Of a stretch of 64,000 nt of DNA, positions 8,686 to 19,734 are shown piece by piece. The notes under the pieces were generated by a model. It made no database searches. It worked only from the letters and a program-made list of their open reading frames with translations, and was not told where the DNA came from. The DNA lies in contig OZ029918.1 in assembly GCA_964023275.1 (NCBI GenBank), forward strand, positions 30,822,704-30,886,703, in the 5' to 3' direction. Position numbers and translations under genes: made by a program. The stretch is from Norana najaformis. Taxonomy: Eukaryota; Annelida; Clitellata; Crassiclitellata; Hormogastridae. Positions within the stretch are counted from its first letter, which is position 1. Every line of letters begins with the position of its first letter.

Positions 8686-10389
8686 ATGGCTACTTCCAGA
8701 CGGAGCTGCATTAACCATCCAGACATATTCTGCTACATTTGTGGGGAATACACACTAAAAGCAAACAGGAAACCGATTTCTGAGTTTGTAAAAAGAGCAT
8801 ATGTAGGTTATTTTGGTGTCAAACTTGGAGATCAAGATAAGCAATGGGCTCCTCATACAGTATGCAAAACTTGTATTGAACAATTGCGCCACTGGACAAC
8901 TGGAAAGAGAAGCTGCCTGAAATTTGGTGTACCGATGGTTTGGAGGGAACAGATAAACCACTTGGACGACTGTTACTTTTGTATGGTTAATATCATAGGC
9001 ATCAATCGAAATAATCGTCACAAGTTGTCTTACCCTGATATACCTTCAGCCAGGAGACCTGTTCCGCATTCGGATATTGTACCAGTTCCACCTTTTCGCG
9101 AACTACCTCAGCTCTCAGACGATGACACTTGCATGTCCAATATCGGACAAGATGACGAAAGTGAAGAAAGTGGGGGCAGTGACAGTGATTTCCAATCAAC
9201 TTCACACAGTGAACGTTTTGACCAAAAAGAGTTGAGTGATCTGATCAGGGACTTAAATCTTTCCAAAGAGTCCTCTGAATTGCTTGCGTCCAGACTAAAG
9301 GAAAAGAATGCACTTCAGCCTGGAACGAAAATTACAATTTATAGAAACAGAGAAAAGGATTTGCTGCCATTCTTTACCGAAGACAACAACCTAGTATTCT
9401 GTAATGACATCAGCAACTTATTGAAGAAAATTGGTCTGTCGGATTACAGCCCAGATGAGTGGCGTCTTTTTATCGACAGTTCAAAACGTAGTCTGAAATG
9501 TGTGCTTTTAAATAACGGCAACAAATTTGGTTCTATTCCAATCGGTCACTCCACCAGGATGAAAGAAGAGTACAATGCCATCTCTTTAGTACTGGAAAAG
9601 ATAAAATACAAAGAACATCAATGGGTAATTTGTGTAGACTTGAAGATGGTAAATTTCCTCCTTGGTCAACAAAGTGGCTACACAAAGTATCCCTGCTTTT
9701 TGTGTCTTTGGGACAGTAGAGCCAAGCATGAACATTGGACAAGAAAAGATTGGCCTTCGAGGAAAGACATGGTGGTTGGAGCTCAAAATGTAATCAAGGA
9801 ATCTTTGGTGGCACGAGATAGGATCATACTGCCACCACTACATATAAAGCTAGGCCTGATGAAACAATTTGTCAGGGCTTTGAATAAAGAAGGTTCATGC
9901 TTCGAATACATAGTACACAAGTTACCAGGAATTACAATGGAAAAATTGAAGGCTGGAATCTTCGATGGTCCACAGATCAGGCAACTTATGAATGACCCAC
10001 TTTTCAAACCATCAATGAATGAAATCGAATCTTGTGCCTGGTCTTCCTTTGTTCTTGTAACTAAAAATTTTCTTGGCAACAAGAAGGCAGATAATTATGC
10101 ACAACTAGTAGAGGATATGCTTCTTCATTTCAACAAGCTTGGCTGCAACATGAGCATTAAAGTCCATTATCTCCACAGTCACTTAGATCGCTTTCCAGAG
10201 AATCTTGGTGACTTCAGCGAAGAGCAAGGTGAAAGATTTCACCAAGACATCAAAACAATGGAAAATCGATATCAAGGAAGATGGGATGCACACATGATGG
10301 CAGACTATTGCTGGAATATTATGCGCGATTGTTCCGGCAGATGCCACACTCGGAAATCGTACAACAGGAGCTTCTTCGGTGTCGAATGA
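8686..10389 (+). CDS. Putative DDE-type transposase with N-terminal zinc-binding region
   Basis: An intact 567-residue frame with its own ATG inside the TIR-bounded element. The N-terminus has paired cysteines FCYICG (16-19), CKTC (60-63) and CYFC (96-99) plus the block WAPHTVC, suggesting a zinc-binding DNA-recognition region. An acidic Ser/Asp-rich linker (145-175) follows. The C-terminal half looks like an RNase-H-fold DDE core: FIDSS (Asp264), CVDLK (Asp318), then CFLC (337-340) with a His-rich stretch, LPPLHIKLGLMKQF (382-395), and SEEQGERFHQD (Glu513/516) followed by RYQGRW. The CxxC insertion between the second Asp and the Glu is a known feature of several cut-and-paste transposases. 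Similar proteins occur, as I recall, as many uncharacterised copies in hydra and aphid genomes. A possible splice acceptor lies just upstream (ttactattttttag), so a 5' non-coding exon is possible. The catalytic assignment is inference. Confidence 0.82.
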   Translation: MATSRRSCINHPDIFCYICGEYTLKANRKPISEFVKRAYVGYFGVKLGDQDKQWAPHTVCKTCIEQLRHWTTGKRSCLKFGVPMVWREQINHLDDCYFCMVNIIGINRNNRHKLSYPDIPSARRPVPHSDIVPVPPFRELPQLSDDDTCMSNIGQDDESEESGGSDSDFQSTSHSERFDQKELSDLIRDLNLSKESSELLASRLKEKNALQPGTKITIYRNREKDLLPFFTEDNNLVFCNDISNLLKKIGLSDYSPDEWRLFIDSSKRSLKCVLLNNGNKFGSIPIGHSTRMKEEYNAISLVLEKIKYKEHQWVICVDLKMVNFLLGQQSGYTKYPCFLCLWDSRAKHEHWTRKDWPSRKDMVVGAQNVIKESLVARDRIILPPLHIKLGLMKQFVRALNKEGSCFEYIVHKLPGITMEKLKAGIFDGPQIRQLMNDPLFKPSMNEIESCAWSSFVLVTKNFLGNKKADNYAQLVEDMLLHFNKLGCNMSIKVHYLHSHLDRFPENLGDFSEEQGERFHQDIKTMENRYQGRWDAHMMADYCWNIMRDCSGRCHTRKSYNRSFFGVE

Positions 10390-10501
10390 CTTGAAATTTT
10401 TATAACAAACTTGTTCTGTTTGGTATCATATAAGTACAGTTTCAGGTACTACCATTTTCTTTTAAGTATTTGTATTATTATGTTTATTTAGTGTATCACA
10501 T

Positions 10502-10507
10502 AATAAA
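10502..10507 (+). terminator. Polyadenylation signal of the transposase gene
   Basis: AATAAA lies 113 bp after the stop codon and inside the right TIR boundary, on the coding strand of the transposase frame. Confidence 0.55.
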
Positions 10508-10588
10508 TTGAGCACTACATAATTATAGCTAAAGCCTTATGTTTTATGGGCGAGCAGAGGCAAGGACTGGTATATGGCATAATGTTCT

Positions 10589-10706
10589 ATATCTCGAAAA
10601 CTAGACCTGCTGGGAGAAAACTGGTGCCTTTTCTGGAATCAGCAGGTCAAATATACCCAGAAACAGTTCTAACATTTGAGGCAACAAATTATGTGTTGGC
10701 CAGTGT
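10589..10706 (-). repeat. Right terminal inverted repeat of the 8.1-10.7 kb transposon
   Basis: Read on the minus strand, this starts AACACTGGCCAACACA and continues TTGTTGCCTC, GTTAGAACTGTTTC, CTGCTGATTCCAGAAAA and CAGGTCTAGTTTTCGAGATAT, aligning along its whole length with the left repeat at 8080-8207. Confidence 0.85.
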
Positions 10707-10708
10707 TA

Positions 10709-11814
10709 TTTTAGTAGCATCAGTAATAGGCCTCGAGGGGGAGGTTTAACGTTTGAAGTAAGATGGCTAAGTGATGTTACCGTCTAGCAAAGGAAGATAT
10801 GTGGCTATAGACGGCAGTTAAGTCCTTATAATTAGGCTACCAAGGGGAGACCTCATCCTTTACGGATCGCTAAAGCGTACACGACAGAAGTAATAGTTGA
10901 AACAAGCAGAACAAAACAACGGCTAAAGTCAAGTGTTTATGTGTCTGTGTATCCCTGTTGGCGACGTCTCTCAAGAGCTCAGTCTCCGTGAAAGCGATCG
11001 TGTAGACATTTTAGCGGTCTGGCGTTTTTGTACAGTATGTCAGCTGTATACGCTCAAGAGAACGGGAAGGGGCTAGTGACTTGATCGCTCTTTTGGAAAG
11101 ATTCTCTGGGAAGATCGTTTTAAAATTTCCTCTGCGGCTTCCACGATATCAGTGGTTTATCAACGAACCACTCCTCCCCGTTTATCACGCCACTCCTTTT
11201 GGCATTGACAGTGTTATGATTCGCAGGACATCTACCTTCAGGATGTTGACACCCAAGTCCTCTATCGAAGTCTGCTTGAACAGTCCTGAAAGAGACCGCC
11301 CCGCCCATCCAGAGCTTAATTAATCTCCGTAGTTACCAGGATGTGCATTCAGACCACCAGTCCTCGTCGCAGAGGAAATCACTCATCCTCGTAGTTGTTG
11401 TTGTCAATGTTGTCATCATCGTCCAAACGGATCATCACATGAATGGTTCTTTTATGCTGTGACGAGCTAATCGCGCCTGTGTCGGTTAGTTTGAGCGTTC
11501 TCATTTGCGCCATCCATTCAGAGCCAATGCGTGGCTTCATTTGCATCTGTCTCCTGCTGTTCGTCTGACGCAAATCGCCTCGTGTGTCAATCAATCATTA
11601 CTCCTTTCAGTAGCAACAAAAAAGCGGCGTTGAATGAACCTAACTAGCAACTTCGACTTCAGTTCTCAAGCCAGTTCTGACTGTACTTTGCTGCAAAACT
11701 AGCTTTATTAGCATCACTTCCTGTTCCAGCTAACTGTATATATATATGTATATATGTATGTGCGTATATGCATGCCTACACGCATGCATGCTTGTATTTA
11801 TGTTTCTGGGCACT
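10709..11814. other. Intronic/intergenic, no gene seen
   Basis: Unique sequence. A minus-strand stretch near 11378-11440 (KRTIHVMIRLDDDDNIDNNN) was considered as the missing RGK exon and not accepted. Nothing else is recognisable. Confidence 0.35.
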
Positions 11815-11855
11815 TAATATAGCGCCTTTTGGGGCCTCTAAAACGCTGTAGCAAC
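11815..11855 (+). repeat. AGCGCC-hairpin dispersed repeat
   Basis: TATAGCGCCTTTTGGGG then CTCTAAAACGCTGTAG: a diverged copy of the motif at 7037-7080. Confidence 0.6.
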
Positions 11856-11997
11856 ATTAGTAATGTCTTTCTTACTTTATTCCGCTCAAGACTGAAAAGC
11901 AAGCTTTTGAGGCTGAACTCTCCTGCTTCCGCTCCTGTACCATCCTGTGACCACCATGACCAACAATTTCCACCGTAAACACTATGTTGTCTTCCCT

Positions 11998-12092
11998 TTT
12001 GATCCCCGGATTCTAACCTGATACCGAAACTGCCCAAACAACCTGGCTCTTGCGGACTTGATTTGATATAGCGCCGGTAAATAAGCTGGTCT
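11998..12092 (-). repeat. Dispersed repeat (GACCAGCTTATT family)
   Basis: On the minus strand it reads AGACCAGCTTATTTACCGGC, then CTATATCAAATCAAGTCC and GCAAGAGCCAGGTTGTTTG. The same order occurs at 35019-35110 and 35700-35765 on the plus strand. Confidence 0.7.
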
Positions 12093-13959
12093 CACGTACG
12101 CAGCTTTTGTGTGGCGTTAAGAAACTTTGGAGATTTACATTTACAAACATTGGTTCCGCAAAATCCAGGCAATCTTTCATCAAAAGCTACATGCCAAGAA
12201 AAGACTGTTACGTGAGACTGAAGGATGAAGAATGGCTGAACGGCAACGAATCTTCTTGCAACTACATAACAACGCAGAGCTCTATGAAACACTGATTACC
12301 GGTGCAATACCCGCAATTACTTGCGCTTCGCTGGCAGTACATTATCAAATGCACCCAACAGATGCATTCTTTAAACACAAGCCCAATATGAAGCATTATA
12401 TCTCTGCGTATTATATATATATTTATATATATATATATTTATATATGATGTTAAGTATTGCGTTATTGCCCGCTGGTCCTTGTATGTTTTCTTCATCAAA
12501 CAGAAGGAGACGTGTAGAAAATCTAATAATTACACTAACGTCACTCAATGCCATTGTAATGCTTGCTACATTTAATGGAGATTGGGCTTTCAAACTTATC
12601 AGCCTTTAACCTCGTTCTCTCTGGCAGAAATACCTTGCCTGCTACACTGAAATTCTCACCGCTGGAGTTGAAGATGCTGGAAGAGAAAGGACTTTTCGTA
12701 TCGATCTAGCTGGATATGGGAAGTCAGCTGCATGAGACTTCCACAAAGCTAACGGGTCGCTCTTTTAGTCCAGTGGCCTTAATTTCATATAGTTAGTCAC
12801 TTCTTGTCTCAAAACCAGTGACAAGTCATCTTGCTGAGGCCGTACAGCACCAAAGGGGCTATCTGTGGAACTGAAAAGCTTCAACTTGTTCTTCACTGGT
12901 TCCTCCGTATAGGTTGATTTGCTGACTGCAACAACTGGCGATGACAGAAATCGACAAAAACTGGTGACTCATTCCAGCATAGTTCTGCATTTCTTTGACC
13001 AAAGTATTCTTGATTTGCTCAACTTCAACTTGCATCATTGAAGCTTGAAGCAAAGATCGACTACAGCATCACTGATGTTTAGAACATTAGCCTCAATATG
13101 TATAGAACATTAGCCTCAATATGTGCAGAACATTAGCCTCGATATGTATAAAACATTAGTCTCAATATGTATGGAACATTAGTCTCATCTGTAGAGACGG
13201 CTTGCGATGGCTGACAGAAGATCAGTAACCAGTAGCTGACCATATGTTGGTTGCACAGAGTCAAGTTTGTGTCGTAAACCCCGAATGGTTGGAAAAACAT
13301 TGGATGCAGTGACTCTGAATTCACCCAGCAAACATTTCGTTGTCTCTTAGGAGTTCGCGGTCAAGACAATAAGGGAGACAGCTGCTAAGAAGAGAATAAT
13401 AAGACTAAACGATAATGAGCCAGTTTTTAGTAATTGGCAAAATCAATTACAGCACGGCAATTACAATTGGTAGTTTCAGAAATCAGTTGCAATTATAATT
13501 ATAAGATCAGATTGTAATTAGTTGCAATTGAATTACAATTAAAATTGACACAAACCTAGTATATATGCATATATATATATATATTCCATAAAAACGTGAT
13601 TATAATCGGTGCATATACTCATATATGCACCGATATTCGGTAAAAAAATATACTTAAGTATATAAATATATATATATGTGTGTGTTTATGTGTACATGCA
13701 TGACAGTGATCGAGATTATGGTGACGGGCCATGTATGGCTAATCAATAGACGCTATTAAGCTGTGTAAGAACAGGCATCATATTTGTGGCGCACACATCC
13801 AGAACCTTCACAAGCTGCCGCACTCAGTACATAAAACTCGAAGGAGGCGCTTTCGTTCTCCCCCCTCCGCTGCTATCGACCACGCCTCCGCCGTTGCCCA
13901 TCCCTCCCGCCGCATTCTATTGATCCGTCGGCAACGATAGATGGAGCTCATATTACTTT
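12093..13959. other. Intronic/intergenic, one weak open frame
   Basis: A plus frame at 12107-12295 (SRQSFIKSYMPRKDCYVRLK, then DEEWLNGNESSCNYITTQ) reads moderately protein-like but has no recognised family or clear splice sites. The rest is AT-rich, with TA repeats at 12410-12450 and TAATTGCAATTG-type inverted motifs around 13430-13550. Confidence 0.3.
13605..13634. repeat. Perfect hairpin
   Basis: ATCGGTGCATAT (13605-13616) and ATATGCACCGAT (13623-13634) are perfect 12-bp complements around a 6-base loop. Confidence 0.85.
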
Positions 13960-14100
13960 ATGACGGCCAAGAAGAAGGAAACCCGGCGTCCTCTGGTGTC
14001 ACTTAAAAAAGACAACCGACGCTATAAAGATATCCGCCGAAACTTTGTCCGACTTATAGCGTGCTTTTTTATACACTTTGTGCGGTATATTGATGTGTCT

Positions 14101-14475
14101 TCATACATGCATACATACATACATATATACATACATGCATGCATACATACATGCGTACATACATACATACATACATACATACATACATACATACATACAT
14201 ACATACATACATACATACATGCATACATACATGCATACATACATACATATATATACATGCATGTATACATACATGCATACATACATGCATACATACATAC
14301 ATATATATATATATACATGCATGTATACATACATGCATACATACATGCATACATACATACATATATATACATGCATGTATACATACATGCATACATACAT
14401 GCATACATGCATACATACATATATATATATAGACATGCATGCATACATGCATGCATACATACATACACTACACTA
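14101..14475 (+). repeat. (ACAT)n microsatellite with higher-order pattern
   Basis: About 375 bp of ACAT repeats with periodic GCAT and ATAT interruptions forming a ~60-70-bp higher-order repeat (ATATATACATGCATGTATAC recurs). It is open in several frames on both strands; none is a gene. Confidence 0.95.
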
Positions 14476-16817
14476 CACTATATTCGTTATGTACGTGTGT
14501 GAGGGTTGTTGAGAAAAAGAGAGAGAGAAGGAAAGAACGAGAGACAAAGACAAAGGTCTACATATTCCTAAATATTTAGAGCGAGAGAGAGGGATTTACA
14601 TATGTATATATTATGAGCACCATATGCATTTTCATATATGTACATATATGTGTGCTTGTAATAGGCCTACATCAAGAAACAAAATATAGATATGCGTTGT
14701 GTCCATATATATATGTACATATTATATATTCTCATATATATACACAGTGCACATATCTTAAATGTGTAAGTTTTATAATACATGCACGTATACGTGTTTA
14801 TATATACGAACAGTATATACAGATAGTAAGTAAGTAAGTAAGTAAGTAAGTAGTTTATTGCTCCAGAAAAAAGAACAGAGTAAAACATTGCAAATGACAA
14901 AAAGAATATACTTGTTAGGATGCAAAAGGTCTACCAAAAGGGACAAGGTCCCGCTAATTTATGGCAGCCTATTCACGATGATATAACAATTGCTGATGTC
15001 CAACCGTTGAGCAGCTAATCAATTCTTAAGTAAAATGAGAACAAATGCATTTGGGTAATATCTAAACAGGAACAAGGATATTTGATACTTATTTATGTGT
15101 TCAAACTTCATAATATTAAGATCTTTATAACAATGTTCAGTAGTCATTCCATGCAACTTCCTGGCGATTATTCTAACCGAACGTCGTTGTAAAATACATG
15201 TAGATAAGCTTGATATTCTGGAGTGGTAATTAGATGCCCAAACGAGATTACAATACGATACGGTGAATATATAAAAACCTATGCATATATTGCATACGAC
15301 ATTCTTTCATGCATATATATACCTGTGTGTGTGTGCAGATATATCAGAGATATTTTTCCATTTTACAGGGTCAATTAATATGTCGATGGTATTGAATATT
15401 AGTGTTCAGAGAAACCTTGAATACGACTGAAGATTTGCAGGGAGAAGATTGCTTTTCAATGTTCCACATTGTTTCAATGTTGAAGCGCATAAAGACGCAG
15501 ACTGTGATGATCTGCTGCTCTCGGTAATGTTTCTAGCCAATTCGGCTTCCGTAGGAAGGACTTACATGTGATCCTCGTTTTAAAAATCAAAGACCTTGTA
15601 GCATCGCCTTGTTATCGTTATCGCAATCGCAACTGCATTTCCTCATTTCCTCACGGACGGACAGTCGAGAGAAATCTTCCGAAGACCGAAATTGGGTTCG
15701 TAACCTTTCTGTGTCATCAGTTTGGACAAATGGCCGACCAATTTATGCGAAAGTCGTAAACTAATTAATCGCGCCTACTGTAATTCTGTATTTGAAAATA
15801 TATGCATGTATAACTAGCCTAAACCGACATCCTCTATACATGGGCCTTTGTTAGCCCTTTAAAATACCGAAAACAGTAGAGGAAGTGCCTGAAACTTAGC
15901 ACGCACTTATTGATGTAAGGCGTTGGACCTGAAGAAACAACGAATAGATCTGCGAGCACTCATTCACCACCAACGTCGCTAATTGGCTGATTGATGTAAT
16001 TCATGATGATGATGATGATGATGAGGGTGGCGATGATCATGATCATGATACATAATGATCATAATGATTTATACGATGATGACGCATATTGTTCAATTTA
16101 ATCTGAGCCTAATCTATCATCGCAGGTGCGTTTCTGCATGCAGGTGTTGCAAATTAAGTTCAAGTACATTTCGGCGGGGCGTCAATCACTAAGACTCCGG
16201 TTGCAGCCGCAGAACTGCTCTTTGATTGCTCTGCACATATATAAAATCCCTGTATTCGCCGAAGCGCTGTCGGCAAAATTAATTTTATGTGAATGGTTTC
16301 TCTTCCTATGACCGGACGTTAGAGAACGGCTTATTCATGCCATATACAGTTTGCACATCTGGACCGGCGTTCCATAGGAAAAGCCCGACAATTTCGTGCT
16401 ACACAGGCAACTGCACGAACTGTCACTAGGTGCATACATGACTGAGGATCGATTGAGGGTTGATTAAAGTCGAGGATTGATTGACAATAATACTCACAGT
16501 CAGAAACTTTTATAGCACTGGTGTCTAATGCACAAGGCATCAACAAACGGGGCACTAAAACCCAAACCGTAGCAGAAGGACTGAATCCAATTAGTATTGG
16601 CAACTTACGTACCATCACTAGGCCTATCATAATACACACTCCATGGGCATATCAATCACTCAAACCTCTGTGTTAAATTAAATTAAATCGGAAAATTCAA
16701 TAGCGCCGTTATCGTAAGGCACATGCAAAACCAATTTCCGAAATCACAGTTCTTTGGACAGACTCAGTCGAGCTTCATGAGGCTACAGAGACAGGAGAGC
16801 AGAGGGATAGGCAATTC
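14476..16817. other. Intronic/intergenic; GTAA and GAT repeats, no gene seen
   Basis: Contains a (GTAA)n run at 14825-14850 and a GAT/ATC-rich patch at 16000-16080. No exon or element is recognised in the rest. Confidence 0.4.
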
Positions 16818-17003
16818 ATAAGAGATTTCATGTTGGCCTAGACCTAAATGACTTAAGAGAACTAGCAGAGCGGACAGAAATAAGAGATTTCATGTTGACC
16901 TAGACCTAAACGACTTAAGAAAACTAGCAGAGCGGACAGAAATAAGAGATTCCATGTTGGCCTAGACCTAAACGACTTAAGAGAACTAGCAGAGCGGACA
17001 TAA
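16818..17003 (+). repeat. Tandem triplication, 62-bp unit
   Basis: Three copies of AAGAGATTTCATGTTGGCCT continuing AGACCTAAACGACTTAAGAG and AACTAGCAGAGCGGACAGAA, starting at 16818, 16880 and 16942. The unit's AACTAGCAGAGCGGACA part is the reverse complement of LINE coding sequence in the adjoining remnant at 16990-17110. Confidence 0.88.
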
Positions 17004-17110
17004 ATAGGCAGAGAATTCAAGAACCTTAGACTAGCGACCGAGAAAACCTGAGAACCTCTAGCAGCATTCTGGCTCGAAGCAGAACAGGAGACAATGAAGT
17101 CCTTCGAATG
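16990..17110 (-). mobile_element. LINE ORF2 C-terminal fragment
   Basis: The minus strand gives VLLRARMLLEVLRFSRSLV, and after one in-frame stop RFLNSLPIYVRSASSLKS: the PRTRxxLxxRxFSVxGPxLWNSLPxxxRSxxSLxxFK ending of LINE reverse transcriptases, decayed. Confidence 0.65.
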
Positions 17111-17618
17111 AATGCAATATTAATGTGGACTGATGAGTGAGCAAAGACGATAGGCTACTTGGCTGGCCACTATGCATTGCCTTGTCAGCTGCGCGACATT
17201 ACATGCTTTGTTTCGCACCAGGCAGGTAACGAAAAACAGACATTCAAAAAAACTTCGAAGAAAACAAACCGTGTCGGTCCTGCAGGAGAAAATGAACTTT
17301 ATGTTCAGATGGAAGCCAGTGCAATGATTACGTTATGCAGTGATATATAGGCATTTTGGGACGTTTTGTTACAGGTCGATAAAATGTTTAAACTATGCAT
17401 AAAATAAAAGGCGCTGTACAAATGTGCAATTACTAATACAAATACAAGCTATAGCTAGCAACGTTTCTTTAAATTGACTAATGTGAACGTAATATTGTGC
17501 TGCTTACTAGGCAAATCTTAAGCGAGCGTTTGTATAGGAAATTTCCACGAGTTATTGATATATTTGTGTACGCGAGGATCACGTGCTGGCTGGCACGCAT
17601 CGAACACGTAGTGGAGGT

Positions 17619-18012
17619 GGTAGTTCCATTGTCCAAACCATCATAACAATGGCGAAACAGATGTAGTTCTATTGTCCAAACCATCATAACAATGGCGAAA
17701 CAGATGTAGTTCCATTGTCCAAACTATCATAACAATGGCGAAACAGATGTAGTTCCATTGTCCAAACTATCATAACAATGGCGAAACAGATGTAGTTCCA
17801 TTGTCCAAACTATCATAACAATGGCGAAACAGATGTAGTTCCATTGTCCAAACTATCATAACAATGGCGAAACAGATGTAGTTCCATTGTCCAAACTATC
17901 ATAACAATGGCGAAACAGATGTAGTTCCATTGTCCAAACTATCATAACAATGGCGAAACAGATGTAGTTCCATTGTCCAAACCATCATAACAATGGCGAA
18001 ACAGATGTAGTA
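17619..18012 (+). repeat. Minisatellite, 43-bp unit, about 9 copies
   Basis: The unit reads GTTCCATTGTCCAAACTATC then ATAACAATGGCGAAACAGAT and GTA, with a C/T variant. CCATTGT and ACAATGG within each unit are inverted complements, so each can form a 7-bp stem. Copies are nearly identical, suggesting recent expansion. Confidence 0.93.
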
Positions 18013-18944
18013 GTATTGTTCAACCCATTGGAACAGTGACTATAGTAGATGAGTTTTTGTATTGCATTACTGGGACAATTCCTAGTTTTCGCGTGAATAC
18101 CCTGCAGACATCTTCGTCTTTGCAGGGCAACAGTCGCCGTAAAACCCAATGGAGGCCATCGTTATCCATCTTAATACCCATCTGGGAATCGTATTCTGTT
18201 CCACGCCAGCATCCGAGCAAGCAACATCAGCGCGGGAAAAAGATGCACGCGACACCAAACAACGGACAGACGAACTAAAGCTCTGCTCTGAACGCCGATT
18301 TGCCACCGGAAGTGGATGATGGCTTAGATAGGAAGGAGAGGTTCCACTCCAGCCCTCTGTTGTTAGAATCGCCAGAGATAAATTGGACAGAGTGGACTAT
18401 AAGTGTACGGAGCAGAACGCGCCGAACAAAGTGCACATACCTGGAACAGCGTATGCAGCAGAGTGCACTGAATGGAACAAATAACAATGTAACAATGGGT
18501 ACATGGAACCGAGTGCGTGGAACGAGTGTGTAGGGCTTCCAACCTATTCAGTGGTTGAGCCATCTTTCTGGAATAACCTCCCTTAAGATGCAAGTCTCCT
18601 TTTAACCAGTGACGTTTCATGCACCTCCGATAAACACTTGGAAAAACTGTTGTCTTTCGCCGAGGTGGGCTGGGGGGGGGCGCCTCAGAGTAGACACCTA
18701 AGAGGGACATTATATTAATGCTCTGAATGAGTGAATGAATGAACAGAGCATTAACAAAACAATATATACACATGGAGCAGAACATGGATGAAATACTGCC
18801 TCATAGATCCACAACCCCAGTAGAAAGCCATATAATGTTATGGTGTCGTTCGTTTTCATTAACTAGAAACTCGTCTTCATTTTCAGTTAGTTATTTTTCT
18901 TTACCGATGGCTTCTATGATAACCCGAGTGTTTTTAGCATAGGC

Positions 18945-19095
18945 TGGTCGGTCGGTCGGTCGGTCGGTCGGTCGGTCGGTCGGTCGGTCGGTCGGTCGGT
19001 CGGTCGGTCGGTCGGTCGGTCGGTCGGTCGGTCGGTCGGTCGGTCGGTCGGTCGGTCGGTCGGTCGGTCGGTCGGTCGGTCGGTCGGTCGGTCGG
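18945..19095 (+). repeat. (GGTC)n microsatellite, perfect for about 150 bp
   Basis: Uninterrupted GGTC/TCGG tetranucleotide repeat, unusually GC- and CpG-rich for this AT-rich window. Confidence 0.98.
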
Positions 19096-19734
19096 GGAAT
19101 CTTCGTAGGTGGTCCGTAGCGCAGATTACTTCCGGCAGCTATATTACCTGTTGTGCGTTCGTGTTCGGCCTGAATACGTTCGACTGGTTTTGTTCGGAAG
19201 ATCGATGGCCTCCGAGGACAGGACAGTGGATGAAAAGCTTTAATGTGTTGGTCCTACGTGATGATGTTCATGTGATTGTCTTCACGTGATAGTCTTTATG
19301 TGTTGGTGTTATGCGATGATCTTCGTGTGATGCTCCCATGTGCAATGTTCACTCTTTTTTGCGACCATCAGATGCGTCACGAGTCCTCCATTTTTAAAAG
19401 ATACCATCCCGAAAACGGTACTTGAACTGCTAGGCTAGCGAGAGACGTTTTAGAACCCGCGAACGCAGGTTTTTGCACCTGTCCCAGAATGGCAACTATT
19501 TTCCTTGGTAACAACGACGAATCCACGAATGCATCCGAAAACAACTCAAATTCGAAGCCAGACACAGGCGTAAAAATGACTCTGGCACGATAAACTTTGA
19601 GATTTCAAAATAGCTGGGAAAATATCGAGATAATTATCTGAATTGAATAAAATGGTGGGCTAGCGTGGCACAAACAAGTCCCAGTATATCGACTATTTTA
19701 AGTAATTATGACAACTATCTGATCCATCCGTCAA

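Larger units (their letters stand above)
8081..10705 (+). mobile_element. DNA transposon with long TIRs and one transposase-like gene
   Basis: A 2625-bp unit bounded by imperfect terminal inverted repeats beginning CACTGGCCAACA at both ends. The repeats extend inward about 125 bp and share blocks such as TTGTTGCCT, GCTGATTC, CAGGTCTAGTTT and GAGATAT. The three bases outside each end are TTA on both sides (8078-8080 and 10706-10708), a possible 3-bp target duplication. It carries a single intact 567-codon gene and an AATAAA at 10502-10507, so it may be autonomous and recently active. It sits in the large RGK intron, in the opposite orientation to that gene. The superfamily is unclear: the TTA flank recalls PIF/Harbinger, but the protein does not look like a Harbinger transposase to me. 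Confidence 0.85.

Noticed and set aside
8081..10705. Host gene rather than transposon
   Set aside because: The gene is single-exon, oriented against the RGK gene, and enclosed by long inverted repeats with equal flanking bases.
11378..11440. Possible missing RGK switch exon (minus strand KRTIHVMIRLDDDDNIDNNN)
   Set aside because: It starts like the RGK beta2 strand and an AAAAG acceptor would fit phase 2, but there is no pyrimidine tract, no G3-like motif, an in-frame stop follows, and the only nearby donor has the wrong phase for the exon at 4414.
14060..14512. Several 97-180-codon frames rich in Tyr, Met, Cys, His
   Set aside because: All lie in an ACAT tetranucleotide array and overlap in several frames on both strands.
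16000..16080. Regulatory cluster of GATCATGATC palindromes
   Set aside because: Simply a GAT/ATC microsatellite with no conserved spacing.
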